From Gammaproteobacteria bacterium (GTDB lineage: Bacteria; Pseudomonadota; Gammaproteobacteria; DSM-19610), in assembly GCA_011374975.1 (NCBI GenBank), contig DRNU01000151.1, positions 19,935 through 83,934 on the forward strand: 64,000 nucleotides of DNA, read 5' to 3'. Below the pieces are notes generated by a model, which saw nothing but the letters and a program-made list of their open reading frames with translations, did no database searches and was not told the DNA's origin. Position 1 is the stretch's first letter. The number at the start of each line of letters is the position of its first letter. Position numbers and translations under genes: made by a program. Positions 7,193-16,293 of this stretch are shown in pieces.

Positions 7193-9537
7193 CACCCGGT
7201 CAGGCTGGCAAATAACAACGGCAACTGTTCCGGCAGGCGGTCGACATGCTCGATAACGGTGTAGTTGTTTTCACCGAAAATGCGTTTCACGTAGTTGTCC
7301 GCATTGGGATCGAGCGTCAGGCAATAGGTGAGCACGCCATTTGTATACAGCTCCTCGACTGCCTTTTTGGTATCGTGGCGCAGGTGCTGCGGATCGGCTT
7401 CGTCGATATCCGCCGGCTCCCCGTCAGTCACCAGCAGGATGAGCTTGCGCCGCTCCTGCTGTTTCAGCAGGTGGTGGCCGGCATGGCGCAAGGCCGCGCC
7501 CATGCGGGTGGACAGGCCCCCTTTCATACCGGCCAGGCGTGATTTTGCCTCGTCATCGTAGTGCTGGTAAAAATCCTTGAAGCGGTAGTACTGGACATCA
7601 TGACGCCCGTCGGAAGCAAAACCGTGCAGCGCAAAGGGATCGCCGATACCGTTAATGGCCGTGGCCACCAGCGTTGCCGCTTCCCGGGTCAACTGCAGGA
7701 TGGTCTTGTCGGTATTGCCGACCTGCTCATTGGTCGATTCGGACAGGTCCAGCAGTACGACAACGGCGAGGTCACGGGTTTTCAGAACGTTGCGCATGGT
7801 GATGCGCGGGTTCGGCTGTTCGCCCATGCGCAGGGCAATCATGGCATCGACGGCGGCATTGATATCGATTTCGTCACCGTCTTCAAGGCCGCGCTGGCGC
7901 TGCACACCGGCCGGCGTCAGCAGGTCGATAATCTGCCGGATGCGGTGCGCGATCGGCTTGTATTCCGCCAGGATCTTTTCGATATCCTCCGGGTCCCCTT
8001 TCGGCATGCGGCGCTCGTAAAGTGTTACCCAGTCCGGGCGGTGCAGCTGGATCTGGTAATCCCATTCCTGGTAGTGGAAAGGATCGGAAATCGGCTCCTT
8101 GCCCCAGGCTTCGTTGAATGACCTGGCATTGTCAGTCAGGTCATCTTCGTAGAAACGCATCAGGTCGGAGCAGGTCCAGATTTCCTGCGCGTCATCGCCG
8201 GCCAGTTCACAGTCCACCTCGTGCGCCATCATCAGCGGGCTGACCTGGCGGCGCACCTGGCGCTGGCTCGCCGGGACATATTCAAAGCCGGCATCCCAGT
8301 TAATATCCTCGAAATGCCAGACAATGCGGTTGTCGTCCCGGTACGGGATGCGGTAACGCTCCAGGATGCGCAGGCTGGGCACCGCCTTGCGGCCGGCGAA
8401 GATGTTGTACAACTCGATGCCCATCATCCAGGAAAAGTGGCTGTCATCCTGGTTGGCTTCGATCTCGGCATGAAACTTCTCGACAAACCCGTTGAGCTGT
8501 TCGTCATCGCCTTTAATACTGCTGTCGAGCAGCTGCAGGGCCAGCTTTTCCAGTACCAGCATCGTCTCGTGCTCGACGGGCTCCGTGTACTCCACCTGCA
8601 TCAGCGATTCCCACAGTCTTTTCAGGCCCGGGAAACTGTTCACCGCCTTGTATTCAACCCGCGCATCTTCCAGCAGGCCCACAAAGAACATCTGCGCCGG
8701 GCTGAGCTGCTCGGCGGACACAGAATTGCGGGTATAGACCATGTGCGAGGCCATATGCGCCACCGTGGCACGGTACACCTCCAGGCCGGCGATACCGCCG
8801 ATATCGTCCAGCGCATCGGGCACGTACAGTATGCGGTCTTCGATATAGGGCCGGAAATCGGTGTAATCAGCCCCGGTGGGACGCAGAAAGAAATCTCGAC
8901 CCCACAACGCACGCAGGTAAAAGTTCAGTTTGCGCTGGATCCTGACAAACAGCACACCGCGACGCTCTTTTTCCAGCATGGCACGGCTGTCGGCCGATTC
9001 CAGGTTGAAATAGGACGTCAGGTTATTGAAGTCACGACGGTAGGCCTGGGCACCGAAGTTGGCCCAGCGCCGCAGACCGCTCAGGGTCAGCTTCGACAGC
9101 AGCTCGTCGATATGCGTCAGCATCGGGCGCAGGCCGCGCGCGGCGGTGGACGCCAGTTGATGGATCAGGGTGAGATAACCGCGTACCAGTTGCGCATCGC
9201 CGAGGTGTTTGGCGACCGTGGGCAGGCTGGAAAACAGCAGCGTGATCACCTCCCCCGAGGTCATGGAGGAGACCTTCATGGCGGCGCTGATGCAGTCCGG
9301 GATGATGTCCTCGCCACATTCCTTCGCAACCAGCGGCATTTCCTGGAGGTAGGTGATGACCAGGTCATGCCCGCGGTGCAGGTTGGTCAGCGCCTTGGCT
9401 CCGTCCAGGTAATCCGTCAGCCCCGCGGGAGACATGATGCGCGCGGCATCATGAAAGGTACTATCAAGCACATCTCTTACTTCCGGAACCGACTGTTCCA
9501 GGAATTCAGCGTAATCTTCGAGCTTGATGGATGACAT
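7192..9537 (-). CDS. cbbO: CbbO, RuBisCO activase subunit with vWA domain
   Basis: A 781-aa protein. Its C-terminal 190 residues form a vWA domain with MIDAS motif DLSES at about 597-601, a conserved Thr region (GGLSTRMGAAL) and LILLVTDGEPADIDE. The long N-terminal part is helical, as in CbbO and NorD-like proteins. CbbO is the adaptor of the CbbQO activase: it attaches the CbbQ AAA+ ring to inhibited form I RuBisCO so that misbound sugar phosphates are released. It starts 21 bp after cbbQ and follows cbbL/cbbS on the same strand. Confidence 0.93.
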   Translation of the reverse strand: MSSIKLEDYAEFLEQSVPEVRDVLDSTFHDAARIMSPAGLTDYLDGAKALTNLHRGHDLVITYLQEMPLVAKECGEDIIPDCISAAMKVSSMTSGEVITLLFSSLPTVAKHLGDAQLVRGYLTLIHQLASTAARGLRPMLTHIDELLSKLTLSGLRRWANFGAQAYRRDFNNLTSYFNLESADSRAMLEKERRGVLFVRIQRKLNFYLRALWGRDFFLRPTGADYTDFRPYIEDRILYVPDALDDIGGIAGLEVYRATVAHMASHMVYTRNSVSAEQLSPAQMFFVGLLEDARVEYKAVNSFPGLKRLWESLMQVEYTEPVEHETMLVLEKLALQLLDSSIKGDDEQLNGFVEKFHAEIEANQDDSHFSWMMGIELYNIFAGRKAVPSLRILERYRIPYRDDNRIVWHFEDINWDAGFEYVPASQRQVRRQVSPLMMAHEVDCELAGDDAQEIWTCSDLMRFYEDDLTDNARSFNEAWGKEPISDPFHYQEWDYQIQLHRPDWVTLYERRMPKGDPEDIEKILAEYKPIAHRIRQIIDLLTPAGVQRQRGLEDGDEIDINAAVDAMIALRMGEQPNPRITMRNVLKTRDLAVVVLLDLSESTNEQVGNTDKTILQLTREAATLVATAINGIGDPFALHGFASDGRHDVQYYRFKDFYQHYDDEAKSRLAGMKGGLSTRMGAALRHAGHHLLKQQERRKLILLVTDGEPADIDEADPQHLRHDTKKAVEELYTNGVLTYCLTLDPNADNYVKRIFGENNYTVIEHVDRLPEQLPLLFASLTG

Positions 9538-9558
9538 TACTGCACACCGTTATTCAGA

Positions 9559-10386
9559 TTAACCCAGGAATGTCTGCACCGCGGCATTCAGAGTGTCGCG
9601 CATATCGGGATCATCCGTCAGCGGCGTCACCATCGTTATGCTGCAGGCGGCCTCGGCGTCGACGCCCTTGCTGATCAGCTGTCCGGCGTAGACCAGCAAA
9701 CGTGTCGAGATACCTTCATCGAGGCCGTGCCCCTTGAGGTTACGTGCGCGGTGTGCGATCTGGACCAGCTTCCCGGCAATGTCCCTGTCGACACCGGATT
9801 CCTTCGTCACGATTGCCACTTCAAGCTCTGCTTCCGGGTAATCGAAATCCAGGCCGCCAAAGCGTTGCTTGGTGGACTGCTTGAGGTCTTTCATTAAACT
9901 CTGGTATCCGGGGTTATAGGAAATAACCAGCTGGAAATCAGGGTGTGCCTCGATCAGCTCACCTTTCTTGTCCAGCGGCAGTGAACGGCGATGGTCGGTC
10001 AGCGGATGGATAACGACCGTAGTGTCCTGGCGGGCTTCCACCACTTCATCCAGGTAACAGATGGCACCGATGCGGGCCGCCGTCGTCAGCGGGCCGTCCT
10101 GCCATTTGGTGCCGTCCTTGTCGAGCAGGAAACGTCCGACCAGGTCCGATGCCGTCATGTCTTCGTTACAGGCCACGGTAATCAGCGGCCGGCCCAGTTT
10201 CCACGCCATGTATTCCACAAAGCGGGACTTGCCGCAGCCGGTCGGGCCTTTCAGCATCATTGGCATGCGTACGTTGTAGGCAGCCTCGTAGAACTCTATT
10301 TCCTTGCCGACGGCTTCGTAATAGGGCTCTTTTTTAATCAGGTATTGCGTTGGATCTACTGTTGAATCAGACATAATCATACCCAT
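9559..10386 (-). CDS. cbbQ: CbbQ, MoxR-type AAA+ ATPase of the RuBisCO activase
   Basis: About 275 aa, the usual CbbQ length. Counting from the internal Met at 10374, Walker A is GPTGCGKS (43-50) and Walker B is ICYLDE (105-110); sensor and arginine-finger regions follow in VISYNPGY and STKQRFGG. CbbQ forms hexameric rings that, with CbbO, remodel inhibited RuBisCO using ATP. I keep the Met at 10386 because AGGA lies 6 nt upstream; the Met at 10374 is a possible alternative. It is co-transcribed with cbbLS and cbbO. Confidence 0.95.
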   Translation of the reverse strand: MGMIMSDSTVDPTQYLIKKEPYYEAVGKEIEFYEAAYNVRMPMMLKGPTGCGKSRFVEYMAWKLGRPLITVACNEDMTASDLVGRFLLDKDGTKWQDGPLTTAARIGAICYLDEVVEARQDTTVVIHPLTDHRRSLPLDKKGELIEAHPDFQLVISYNPGYQSLMKDLKQSTKQRFGGLDFDYPEAELEVAIVTKESGVDRDIAGKLVQIAHRARNLKGHGLDEGISTRLLVYAGQLISKGVDAEAACSITMVTPLTDDPDMRDTLNAAVQTFLG

Positions 10387-10402
10387 TCATAATCCTGGAA
10401 AG

Positions 10403-10717
10403 TTACGACTCTTCATCCCCTGTCTCATGCTCGCCCGACCACCCGGTGGCCCTTGCCTTCCGGATTGCGCGATCATGAATTTCCCGGTGGCGCTGCGCCA
10501 GCGGTTCAGGCAGTTGACTGACCATGCAGCCGTATTTGTCCCACTCGGCATTCACCTTTTGCAGCAGGGCGTCTATCCCCGCCAGGTTCCAGCCTTCACA
10601 GGTCTCGGTCTCGGGAACAAGCCCGAACACCCAGGCATCCCGGATGATTTTTCCAATGCTGGTCATGCCGCCGTTGATATCCTTGTCAACCCCGACATAC
10701 CGGTCTGGCTTACTCAT
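10403..10717 (-). CDS. Small conserved protein between cbbS and cbbQ
   Basis: 104 aa, soluble, with a ribosome site AGGTGAG about 7 nt upstream. It starts MSKPDRYVGVDKDINGGMTS and ends with an acidic Glu/Asp tail. The centre (GWNLAGIDALLQKVNAEWDKY, then MVSQLPEPLAQRHREIHDRA) looks like two or three helices. It sits just after the cbbS hairpin and 16 bp before cbbQ. I do not recognise the family; position suggests a role in RuBisCO assembly or activation. Confidence 0.65.
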   Translation of the reverse strand: MSKPDRYVGVDKDINGGMTSIGKIIRDAWVFGLVPETETCEGWNLAGIDALLQKVNAEWDKYGCMVSQLPEPLAQRHREIHDRAIRKARATGWSGEHETGDEES

Positions 10718-10736
10718 ATTTCAACTCACCTGGATA

Positions 10737-10764
10737 CCCTGGCCACACACAGGTGTGGCCAGGG
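10737..10764 (-). promoter_or_regulatory. Perfect 12-bp hairpin in the cbbS-orf intercistronic gap
   Basis: CCCTGGCCACAC (10737-10748) and GTGTGGCCAGGG (10753-10764) form a perfect 12-bp stem around a 4-nt loop. It starts 21 nt after the cbbS stop and has no T tract on the minus strand. It therefore looks like an RNA-stabilising or partial-attenuation hairpin that would keep cbbLS mRNA more abundant than the downstream cbbQO part, not a full terminator. Confidence 0.75.
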
Positions 10765-10785
10765 AGTTTGCATAATAACCGCGGG

Positions 10786-11133
10786 TTAAACCGTCTGACC
10801 GCGGTAGATAACCATTGCCGCACCGGCGGACTGGGCAAAGTTGTCAAAGCCCAGCAGACGCACGTGGTTGTTCGGGTGCGCCGCATGACAGGCCTCGACT
10901 TCCTTGAGGATGGCATCCACATCGGTTTCGCCGAACATCGGCAGTTTCCACATGTACCAGTAGTGGCCACCGGCATTTTCCGGCTCGGTGTGTTCGATAC
11001 CCGGGTTCCAGCCCTTGCTGACGATGTACTCGATCTGGGCTCGGGTCTGCTCGGGGGTAAACGGCGGCAGGTATGAGAAAGTCTCAAACTTGCGGCTTGA
11101 GGCATCGCTCAGGCTTGATTCATAATCTTGCAT
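10786..11133 (-). CDS. cbbS: RuBisCO small subunit, form I
   Basis: A 115-aa protein with small-subunit landmarks: [47 protein letters not shown] in two parts, and [22 protein letters not shown] place the start at 11133, where AGGAG lies 7 nt upstream, not at an in-frame Met further out. It caps the L8S8 holoenzyme and follows cbbL by 40 bp on the same transcript. Confidence 0.97.
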   Translation of the reverse strand: MQDYESSLSDASSRKFETFSYLPPFTPEQTRAQIEYIVSKGWNPGIEHTEPENAGGHYWYMWKLPMFGETDVDAILKEVEACHAAHPNNHVRLLGFDNFAQSAGAAMVIYRGQTV

Positions 11134-11173
11134 GTTACTGCTCCTGCTGAATAGTGTGTGTAACGTTGGACGA

Positions 11174-12592
11174 CTACTTGTGCGAGACGTCGAGCTTGTC
11201 AACGGTATCGAATTCGAACTTGATCTCTTTCCAGGTTTCCATCGCAGCAGCCAGCTCCGGGCTGTTCTTTGCCGCAGACGTCAGGATTTCCTTGCCTTCT
11301 TTCTCAAGTTCACGGCCCATGTTGCGCGCTTCTACACAGGCTTCGACCGCGACGCGGTTGGCTGCTGCGCCTGCTGCGTTACCCCAGGGGTGGCCCAGTG
11401 TGCCGCCACCGAACTGCAGCACGGAATCATCACCGAAGATGTTGACCAGTGCGGGCATGTGCCAGACGTGAATACCGCCGGAAGCAACCGGTAGCACACC
11501 GGGCATGGCGCCCCAGTCCTGGTCGAAGAAGATACCGCGGGAGCGATCTTCCTTGATGTAGGAATCACGCATGATGTCGATCCAGCCCAGGGTGGCATCG
11601 CGATCGCCTTCCAGTTTGCCGACAACGGTACCGGAATGCAGGTGGTCACCGCCGGACAGACGCAGGATCTTGGTCAGGACGCGGAAGTGAATACCGTGGT
11701 GGGGGTTGCGGTCGAGCACGGCGTGCATGGCGCGATGGATATGCAGCAGCATACCGTTGTCCTGGCACCATTGCGCCAGCTGGGTATTCGCCGACCAGCC
11801 ACCGGTGATGTAGTCGTGCATGATAATCGGAGCGCCGATTTCTTTTGCATACTCGGCACGCTTCATCATTTCATCAGACGTCGGCGCGGTGACATTGAGG
11901 TAATGGCCCTTGCGCTCGCCGGTTTCCGCTTCAGCCTTGTGAATCGCTTCCATCACGAAATCGAAACGGGCCCTCCAGCGCATGAACGGCTGCGAGTTGA
12001 CGTTTTCGTCATCCTTGGTGAAGTCGAGACCGCCACGCAGCCCTTCATAACAGGCGCGGCCGTAGTTCTTGGCCGACAGGCCCAGTTTCGGCTTGATGGT
12101 ACAACCCAGCAAAGGACGGCCGTACTTGTTCAGGATATCGCGTTCCATCTGGATACCCTGCGGCGGACCATTGCAGGTCATCACGTAGGCAATGGGGAAG
12201 CGGATATCTTCCAGGCGCAGGGCACGCAGCGCCTTGAAACCGAACACGTTACCGACCAGGGAGGTCATGACATTGACCACGGAACCTTCTTCGAACAGGT
12301 CAATCGGGTAGGCGATGAACGCATAGAAACAGGTATCGTCACCCGGCACATCCTCAATCGCGTAGGCACGGCCCTTGTAGTAGTCCAGGTCGGTCAGCAG
12401 ATCGGTCCATACCGTGGTCCAGGTACCGGTCGAAGATTCCGCGGCAACCGCTGCGGCAACTTCTTCGCGCGGTACGCCATCCTGCGGTGTCACCTTGAAA
12501 CAGGCCAGAATATCCGTTTCTTTCGGGGTGTAATCCGGCATCCAGTACGTTTCGCGGTATTCTTTTACACCCGCGTCATAGGTTTTAGCCAT
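11174..12592 (-). CDS. cbbL: RuBisCO large subunit, form IA
   Basis: A 472-aa protein starting [20 protein letters not shown], the opening typical of proteobacterial form IA/IB-like large subunits. Active-site residues are present: TIKPKL (Lys167, Lys169), the carbamylation site FTKDDEN (Lys193), HIHRAMHA, and loop-6 Lys in [10 protein letters not shown]. It fixes CO2 onto ribulose-1,5-bisphosphate. The start at 12592 is chosen over an upstream in-frame Met because GGAG precedes it and the N-terminus matches the family. The neighbourhood (cbbS, Q, O) and lack of carboxysome genes in the window suggest a cytosolic form IA enzyme. Confidence 0.98.
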   Translation of the reverse strand: MAKTYDAGVKEYRETYWMPDYTPKETDILACFKVTPQDGVPREEVAAAVAAESSTGTWTTVWTDLLTDLDYYKGRAYAIEDVPGDDTCFYAFIAYPIDLFEEGSVVNVMTSLVGNVFGFKALRALRLEDIRFPIAYVMTCNGPPQGIQMERDILNKYGRPLLGCTIKPKLGLSAKNYGRACYEGLRGGLDFTKDDENVNSQPFMRWRARFDFVMEAIHKAEAETGERKGHYLNVTAPTSDEMMKRAEYAKEIGAPIIMHDYITGGWSANTQLAQWCQDNGMLLHIHRAMHAVLDRNPHHGIHFRVLTKILRLSGGDHLHSGTVVGKLEGDRDATLGWIDIMRDSYIKEDRSRGIFFDQDWGAMPGVLPVASGGIHVWHMPALVNIFGDDSVLQFGGGTLGHPWGNAAGAAANRVAVEACVEARNMGRELEKEGKEILTSAAKNSPELAAAMETWKEIKFEFDTVDKLDVSHK

Positions 12593-12659
12593 TGCATTCT
12601 CCAGTGATTCAATGAATGAATTAAGGCGCGGCAGCAACCGCGTGGTGGACATTATTCGG

Positions 12660-12712
12660 ATACCAAGGTATAAATTGAAATCAATAGTTTCTATTATATG
12701 TATAGGTGGTAG
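12660..12712. promoter_or_regulatory. Likely CbbR operator and divergent promoter region between cbbL and cbbR
   Basis: The 123-bp gap between the divergent starts carries an AT-rich core. ATTGA-AA-TCAAT (12674-12685) is an interrupted dyad. CTAT-N7-ATAG (12691-12705) matches the LysR-type T-N11-A pattern. Both are where an autoregulating CbbR would bind to control cbbL and itself. Exact -10/-35 boxes are not assigned. Confidence 0.55.
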
Positions 12713-12715
12713 TCT

Positions 12716-13684
12716 ATGGCTTATTCAACGGCTGAAAACCTCATCCGCCATGTCACCCTGCGCCAGTTGCAGATCTTCGAGGCTGTGGTTCGGCTCGGGG
12801 GCTACACCCGGGCGGCCGAGACGCTGCACCTGAGCCAACCCACTGTTTCCATGCAGGTTAAAAAGCTGAGCGAGACGATCGGGCATCCCCTGCTCGACAG
12901 AGTCGGCAACCATCTGCATACCACCGCCGTCGGCGACGAAGTCTACGCTTCGGCCCAGGATATCCTTGGCCGCATGGTGTCGCTGGGTGAATCGGCCACT
13001 GCGCTGGAAGGCGTGGTCAAGGGCCCGTTGCGGATTGCCGTTATCACGACCGCAAAATATTTCATGCCGCACCTGCTGGGCGCTTTTATTGCCCAGCACC
13101 CCGAGGTGATACCGATGCTGAAGGTGACGAACCGCTCCCGGGTACTCGAGCGCCTGAAATCCAATGAAGATGATTTATTGATTATGGGGCAGGTTCCCGT
13201 AGAACTTGCTGTCGAAGCCCACCCGTTTACAGATAATGAACTGGTGGTCGTCGCCAACCCCCGCCACCCGCTCACAAAACAGTCATCGATTTCACTGCAA
13301 CAGTTGAGCAAGGAACGTTTTCTGGCCCGTGAAACGGGCTCCGGAACGCGCCTGGCAGTAGAGCGCCTGTTCGCCGAGCAGGAGCTGGAGATTCAACCCT
13401 ATATGGAACTGGGCAGCAGCGAAGCCATCAAACAGGCCGTTATGGCAGGACTGGGCATATCCGTTCTGTCCCGGCATAACCTGCGACTGGAGCTTGCCGG
13501 TAACCATATCGCCATACTGGATGTAAAAGGGTTCCCGTTATTCTACCGCTGGTATGCCGTGCATCTGAAAGGAAAAAAACTGTCGCTGGTTACCCGTACC
13601 TTCCTGGATTTCCTGTTGCAGCAGGGCAAGGACATGATGCGCTATATCCCGGAGGGAAAACCCGGGGCATCATCCTCTGCCTAG
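12716..13684 (+). CDS. cbbR: CbbR, LysR-type regulator of the cbb operon
   Basis: A 322-aa LysR protein with an N-terminal winged HTH ([20 protein letters not shown], then [15 protein letters not shown]) and a periplasmic-binding-protein-like effector domain ([20 protein letters not shown] onward). CbbR proteins activate CO2-fixation operons and sense Calvin-cycle metabolites. It diverges from cbbL with LysR-type dyads in the shared gap, the standard cbb arrangement. Confidence 0.93.
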   Translation: MAYSTAENLIRHVTLRQLQIFEAVVRLGGYTRAAETLHLSQPTVSMQVKKLSETIGHPLLDRVGNHLHTTAVGDEVYASAQDILGRMVSLGESATALEGVVKGPLRIAVITTAKYFMPHLLGAFIAQHPEVIPMLKVTNRSRVLERLKSNEDDLLIMGQVPVELAVEAHPFTDNELVVVANPRHPLTKQSSISLQQLSKERFLARETGSGTRLAVERLFAEQELEIQPYMELGSSEAIKQAVMAGLGISVLSRHNLRLELAGNHIAILDVKGFPLFYRWYAVHLKGKKLSLVTRTFLDFLLQQGKDMMRYIPEGKPGASSSA

Positions 13685-13736
13685 CCTGCAAAGGTATTTG
13701 CTGTCTTGTATTATTATTTTATGAAGCGAAACAGAT

Positions 13737-13777
13737 AATGGCCTCCTTTGAACTGAAAAGTTCTACAGGAGGCCATT
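13737..13777 (+). terminator. Compound hairpin after cbbR
   Basis: An outer stem AATGGCCTCC / GGAGGCCATT (13737-13746 and 13768-13777) encloses a small internal loop and an inner stem GAACT-GAAA-AGTTC closed by a GNRA-type tetraloop. It begins about 50 bp after cbbR. The short T run after it is weak, so it may be a bidirectional terminator or a structured 3' end. Confidence 0.6.
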
Positions 13778-13789
13778 TCCCTCATCTGC

Positions 13790-13807
13790 GCCCTGCAACA
13801 GCAGGGC
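13790..13807 (+). terminator. Second small hairpin after cbbR
   Basis: GCCCTGC-AACA-GCAGGGC is a perfect 7-bp stem followed by TTATT. It lies directly downstream of the compound hairpin and upstream (in + coordinates) of the convergent FG-GAP gene's stop. Together the two probably end cbbR transcription. Confidence 0.5.
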
Positions 13808-13855
13808 TTATTCGTGATGCACTACCGGGTACGGTGGTATATGCAGAGCAACCGA

Positions 13856-16174
13856 TTAATCATCGCCGTGCGAATCTTCACCGTCTGACGAATCATCATC
13901 CGATGACCCGTCAAAATCCATTTCCGGTTTACTCACTGCCACGTAATCAACAGACATTGCCGTGTTATTGGCCACAAGCCCAATCCCGCCACGCTTGATA
14001 GATTTATCCATGACTTTGGCGCTCTGACCATCGACTGTCATATGAATCATGTCATCGGAAAAGGACAGCCCGACGATATAGGATTTACCCGGTGTCATCT
14101 CTTCGATAGAGATCGCGTCGCCCAGTGGAGTTTCCACACCGTCAAGAGTCCTGAAGATGCGTGCAACAGACCCCATAAGTATGGCCCCATAGTGGGTATT
14201 GCCACTTTTGACCCGTCCCAGCAGGCCCATGACTTTATTTCCGGACTTATAGGTTAATTTGGCAACAACAGAGGTATCACGCCTGGATGAATTGGCAGTA
14301 TTGATCGTGATTGCAACGCCACTGGCATCCGGCCCGTAGGCGCCCTGACTAACCGACCAGTTACCGCCAAGCACTTGCCAGCCGGATGGTGAACCGTCAT
14401 TGAAGTCCTCGTCATACAGAACATGCTCTTTAATAACGATACGTCGATTTACATCAACATCCTTGAGCGTAGTTTTCACACCGCTTGGCCAGTGCACCTT
14501 GAGACTTTCAACAGCTTCGTCATCACCCAGGCCAATATGCACTTCCCGTGGCCCGCTCGCGCTGAAGCAGCTGCCCGCCTTTACTTCCTTGTATATCTTT
14601 CGCGTCGTGCCACCGTCCTGACGTGAGGTAACCTCAATACGCGCCCCGATACCACTCAGGTTACTGATCGAACCATTAAGAGTGATATACAGCCAGTTGT
14701 TGTCGTTGGGCCCGTCATTACGGAACAGGCGGTTAGGTTCGGCGCTTTGAACGTCGGGCAAATATTCTACTGCGCCGCCCCTCACCTCAGCCAGGTCAAT
14801 GTCGCCATCCTTGTCGAAGTCTACAAATACCGCCGCATGACCACGGTACGGGAAAGCCGGATTGCAGCGTACCGGGTCCGTACACAGTGGATCTGCTGCT
14901 GCCGGGAAATTCACCAGATGACTGACATCCTCAAAGATCAGACCGGATTTTTCCGAATATTTATTGATAAAGAAATGGTCCAGTCCGCCTTCTGAGGGTT
15001 CACCGGTACCCATTATGATATCCGGGTAACCATCACTGTTCACATCGCCCGTTTGACATGCCATCGTCAGAGGAGCCGGTTCACCTTCTTTCGTTAACCC
15101 GGAGGATCGTGCTTCGTTTGTAAACATGAAGCCCCCGTGATTTAACAGCAGCGAATGTGAATCATTGGGCACTTCCGGCCGCGCCCTTGCGATCCCCATA
15201 ATATCCAGCCAGCCATCGTTGTTGAAATCTGTAGTGATCGATGCCCAGTAAGCGTTATGCCCTACCTGCAAAGCCTCTTCATCAAGAGGAACTTCAGAGA
15301 ATGTTCCATCGTGATTATTCCTGTAAAGCTGGTAACCGTCGATTGATATAGAAGGATCACCAAGCAGCGTTGAATGCGGGACAAAGAGGTCTATCCAGCC
15401 GTCATTATCATAATCCCCCCAGGACGAGGTCATACTGCTGTTAATGCCATTAATTCCGCTGGCAGCTGTGACATCTGTAAATGTTCCGTCACCGTTATTC
15501 CGGTACAGCGTATCACGCCAGCCAAGGTTCTCCGGCAATACAATCGATGTGCGCACTTCACCCGGGAAAATATCCCTGATAAATGCGGGAAGATTCCGGG
15601 CAGCGACAAACAGGTCAAGATCACCATCTTTGTCGTAGTCGGCAAAGGTCCCGGACCCGGTCGCCACGGGCACCGGTTCGCCATCAGCCCCTATCGGCCC
15701 CCTGATACCTGCCAGTTCGGAAACATCGGTAAATACGCCGTTATCGTTATTGAACAAATGATCCAGGCCAATACCATCCTGGCCACCCACACCAATAAAT
15801 ATATCCGGGTCGCCGTCATTATCGTAGTCGGCGACCGTGGCATTGTGGGCGCTTACGCCATCCAGGAGCACCTGCCCCTTTCTATAGGTAATGTGACCAT
15901 TCTCATCGGGCCCGTTGCTCAGCATTATAAAGCTTTCATCCGTGGGGTTTCCGATATAAAAATCGACATAGCCATCATTGTTGAAATCCGCCGCACTCAA
16001 GGCCCTGCCATGACTAAGCCGATCCTGAAAGCCTGCCTCTAAAGCGACGTCGGTAAAAACCAGATCGCTCGTCTCTTTTGCCACGGTTATTTGTGGCACC
16101 GCAATACCGTAAAGGGTACCGGCAATAAGCGCCATTCTTGTTGGTGAAAATTTTCCATGTTCTCTTGCATTCAT
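13856..16174 (-). CDS. Secreted FG-GAP/VCBS repeat protein with ASPIC/UnbV and laminin-G-like domains
   Basis: The start at 16174 has AAGGAG upstream and gives 772 aa with a signal peptide (LIAGTLYGIAVPQITVA). At least seven calcium-loop repeats of DxNxDG type follow (DFNNDGYVDFYIG, DYDNDGDPDIFIG, DYDKDGDLDLFV, DFDKDGDIDLAEV), forming a beta-propeller. An ASPIC/UnbV domain comes next (GIGARIEVTSR, HIGLGDDEAVESLKVHWPSG), then a concanavalin/laminin-G-like domain (DEDFNDGSPSGWQVLGGNWS). The protein ends in an Asp/Ser-rich acidic tail. Relatives belong to the CRTAC1 group and are extracellular or surface bound. It lies 119 bp after the hcnC-like gene; any link to that operon is uncertain. Confidence 0.8.
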   Translation of the reverse strand: MNAREHGKFSPTRMALIAGTLYGIAVPQITVAKETSDLVFTDVALEAGFQDRLSHGRALSAADFNNDGYVDFYIGNPTDESFIMLSNGPDENGHITYRKGQVLLDGVSAHNATVADYDNDGDPDIFIGVGGQDGIGLDHLFNNDNGVFTDVSELAGIRGPIGADGEPVPVATGSGTFADYDKDGDLDLFVAARNLPAFIRDIFPGEVRTSIVLPENLGWRDTLYRNNGDGTFTDVTAASGINGINSSMTSSWGDYDNDGWIDLFVPHSTLLGDPSISIDGYQLYRNNHDGTFSEVPLDEEALQVGHNAYWASITTDFNNDGWLDIMGIARARPEVPNDSHSLLLNHGGFMFTNEARSSGLTKEGEPAPLTMACQTGDVNSDGYPDIIMGTGEPSEGGLDHFFINKYSEKSGLIFEDVSHLVNFPAAADPLCTDPVRCNPAFPYRGHAAVFVDFDKDGDIDLAEVRGGAVEYLPDVQSAEPNRLFRNDGPNDNNWLYITLNGSISNLSGIGARIEVTSRQDGGTTRKIYKEVKAGSCFSASGPREVHIGLGDDEAVESLKVHWPSGVKTTLKDVDVNRRIVIKEHVLYDEDFNDGSPSGWQVLGGNWSVSQGAYGPDASGVAITINTANSSRRDTSVVAKLTYKSGNKVMGLLGRVKSGNTHYGAILMGSVARIFRTLDGVETPLGDAISIEEMTPGKSYIVGLSFSDDMIHMTVDGQSAKVMDKSIKRGGIGLVANNTAMSVDYVAVSKPEMDFDGSSDDDSSDGEDSHGDD

Positions 16175-16293
16175 TGCTAAAAGCTCCTTTTTGGTGTTTC
16201 CATCCTTACAGCGAGTTTCATAGTTGAACAGGCATGCCCGACACAGCAAAGCGTTTCCATTCCGCAACGCATGAGATACCGCTTTACCCGGGT

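Noticed and set aside
8221..9534. 437-codon plus-strand ORF opposite cbbO
   Set aside because: cbbO on the minus strand is unmistakable; the plus frame lacks motifs.
11636..12607. 323-codon plus-strand ORF opposite cbbL
   Set aside because: Antisense to RuBisCO large subunit.
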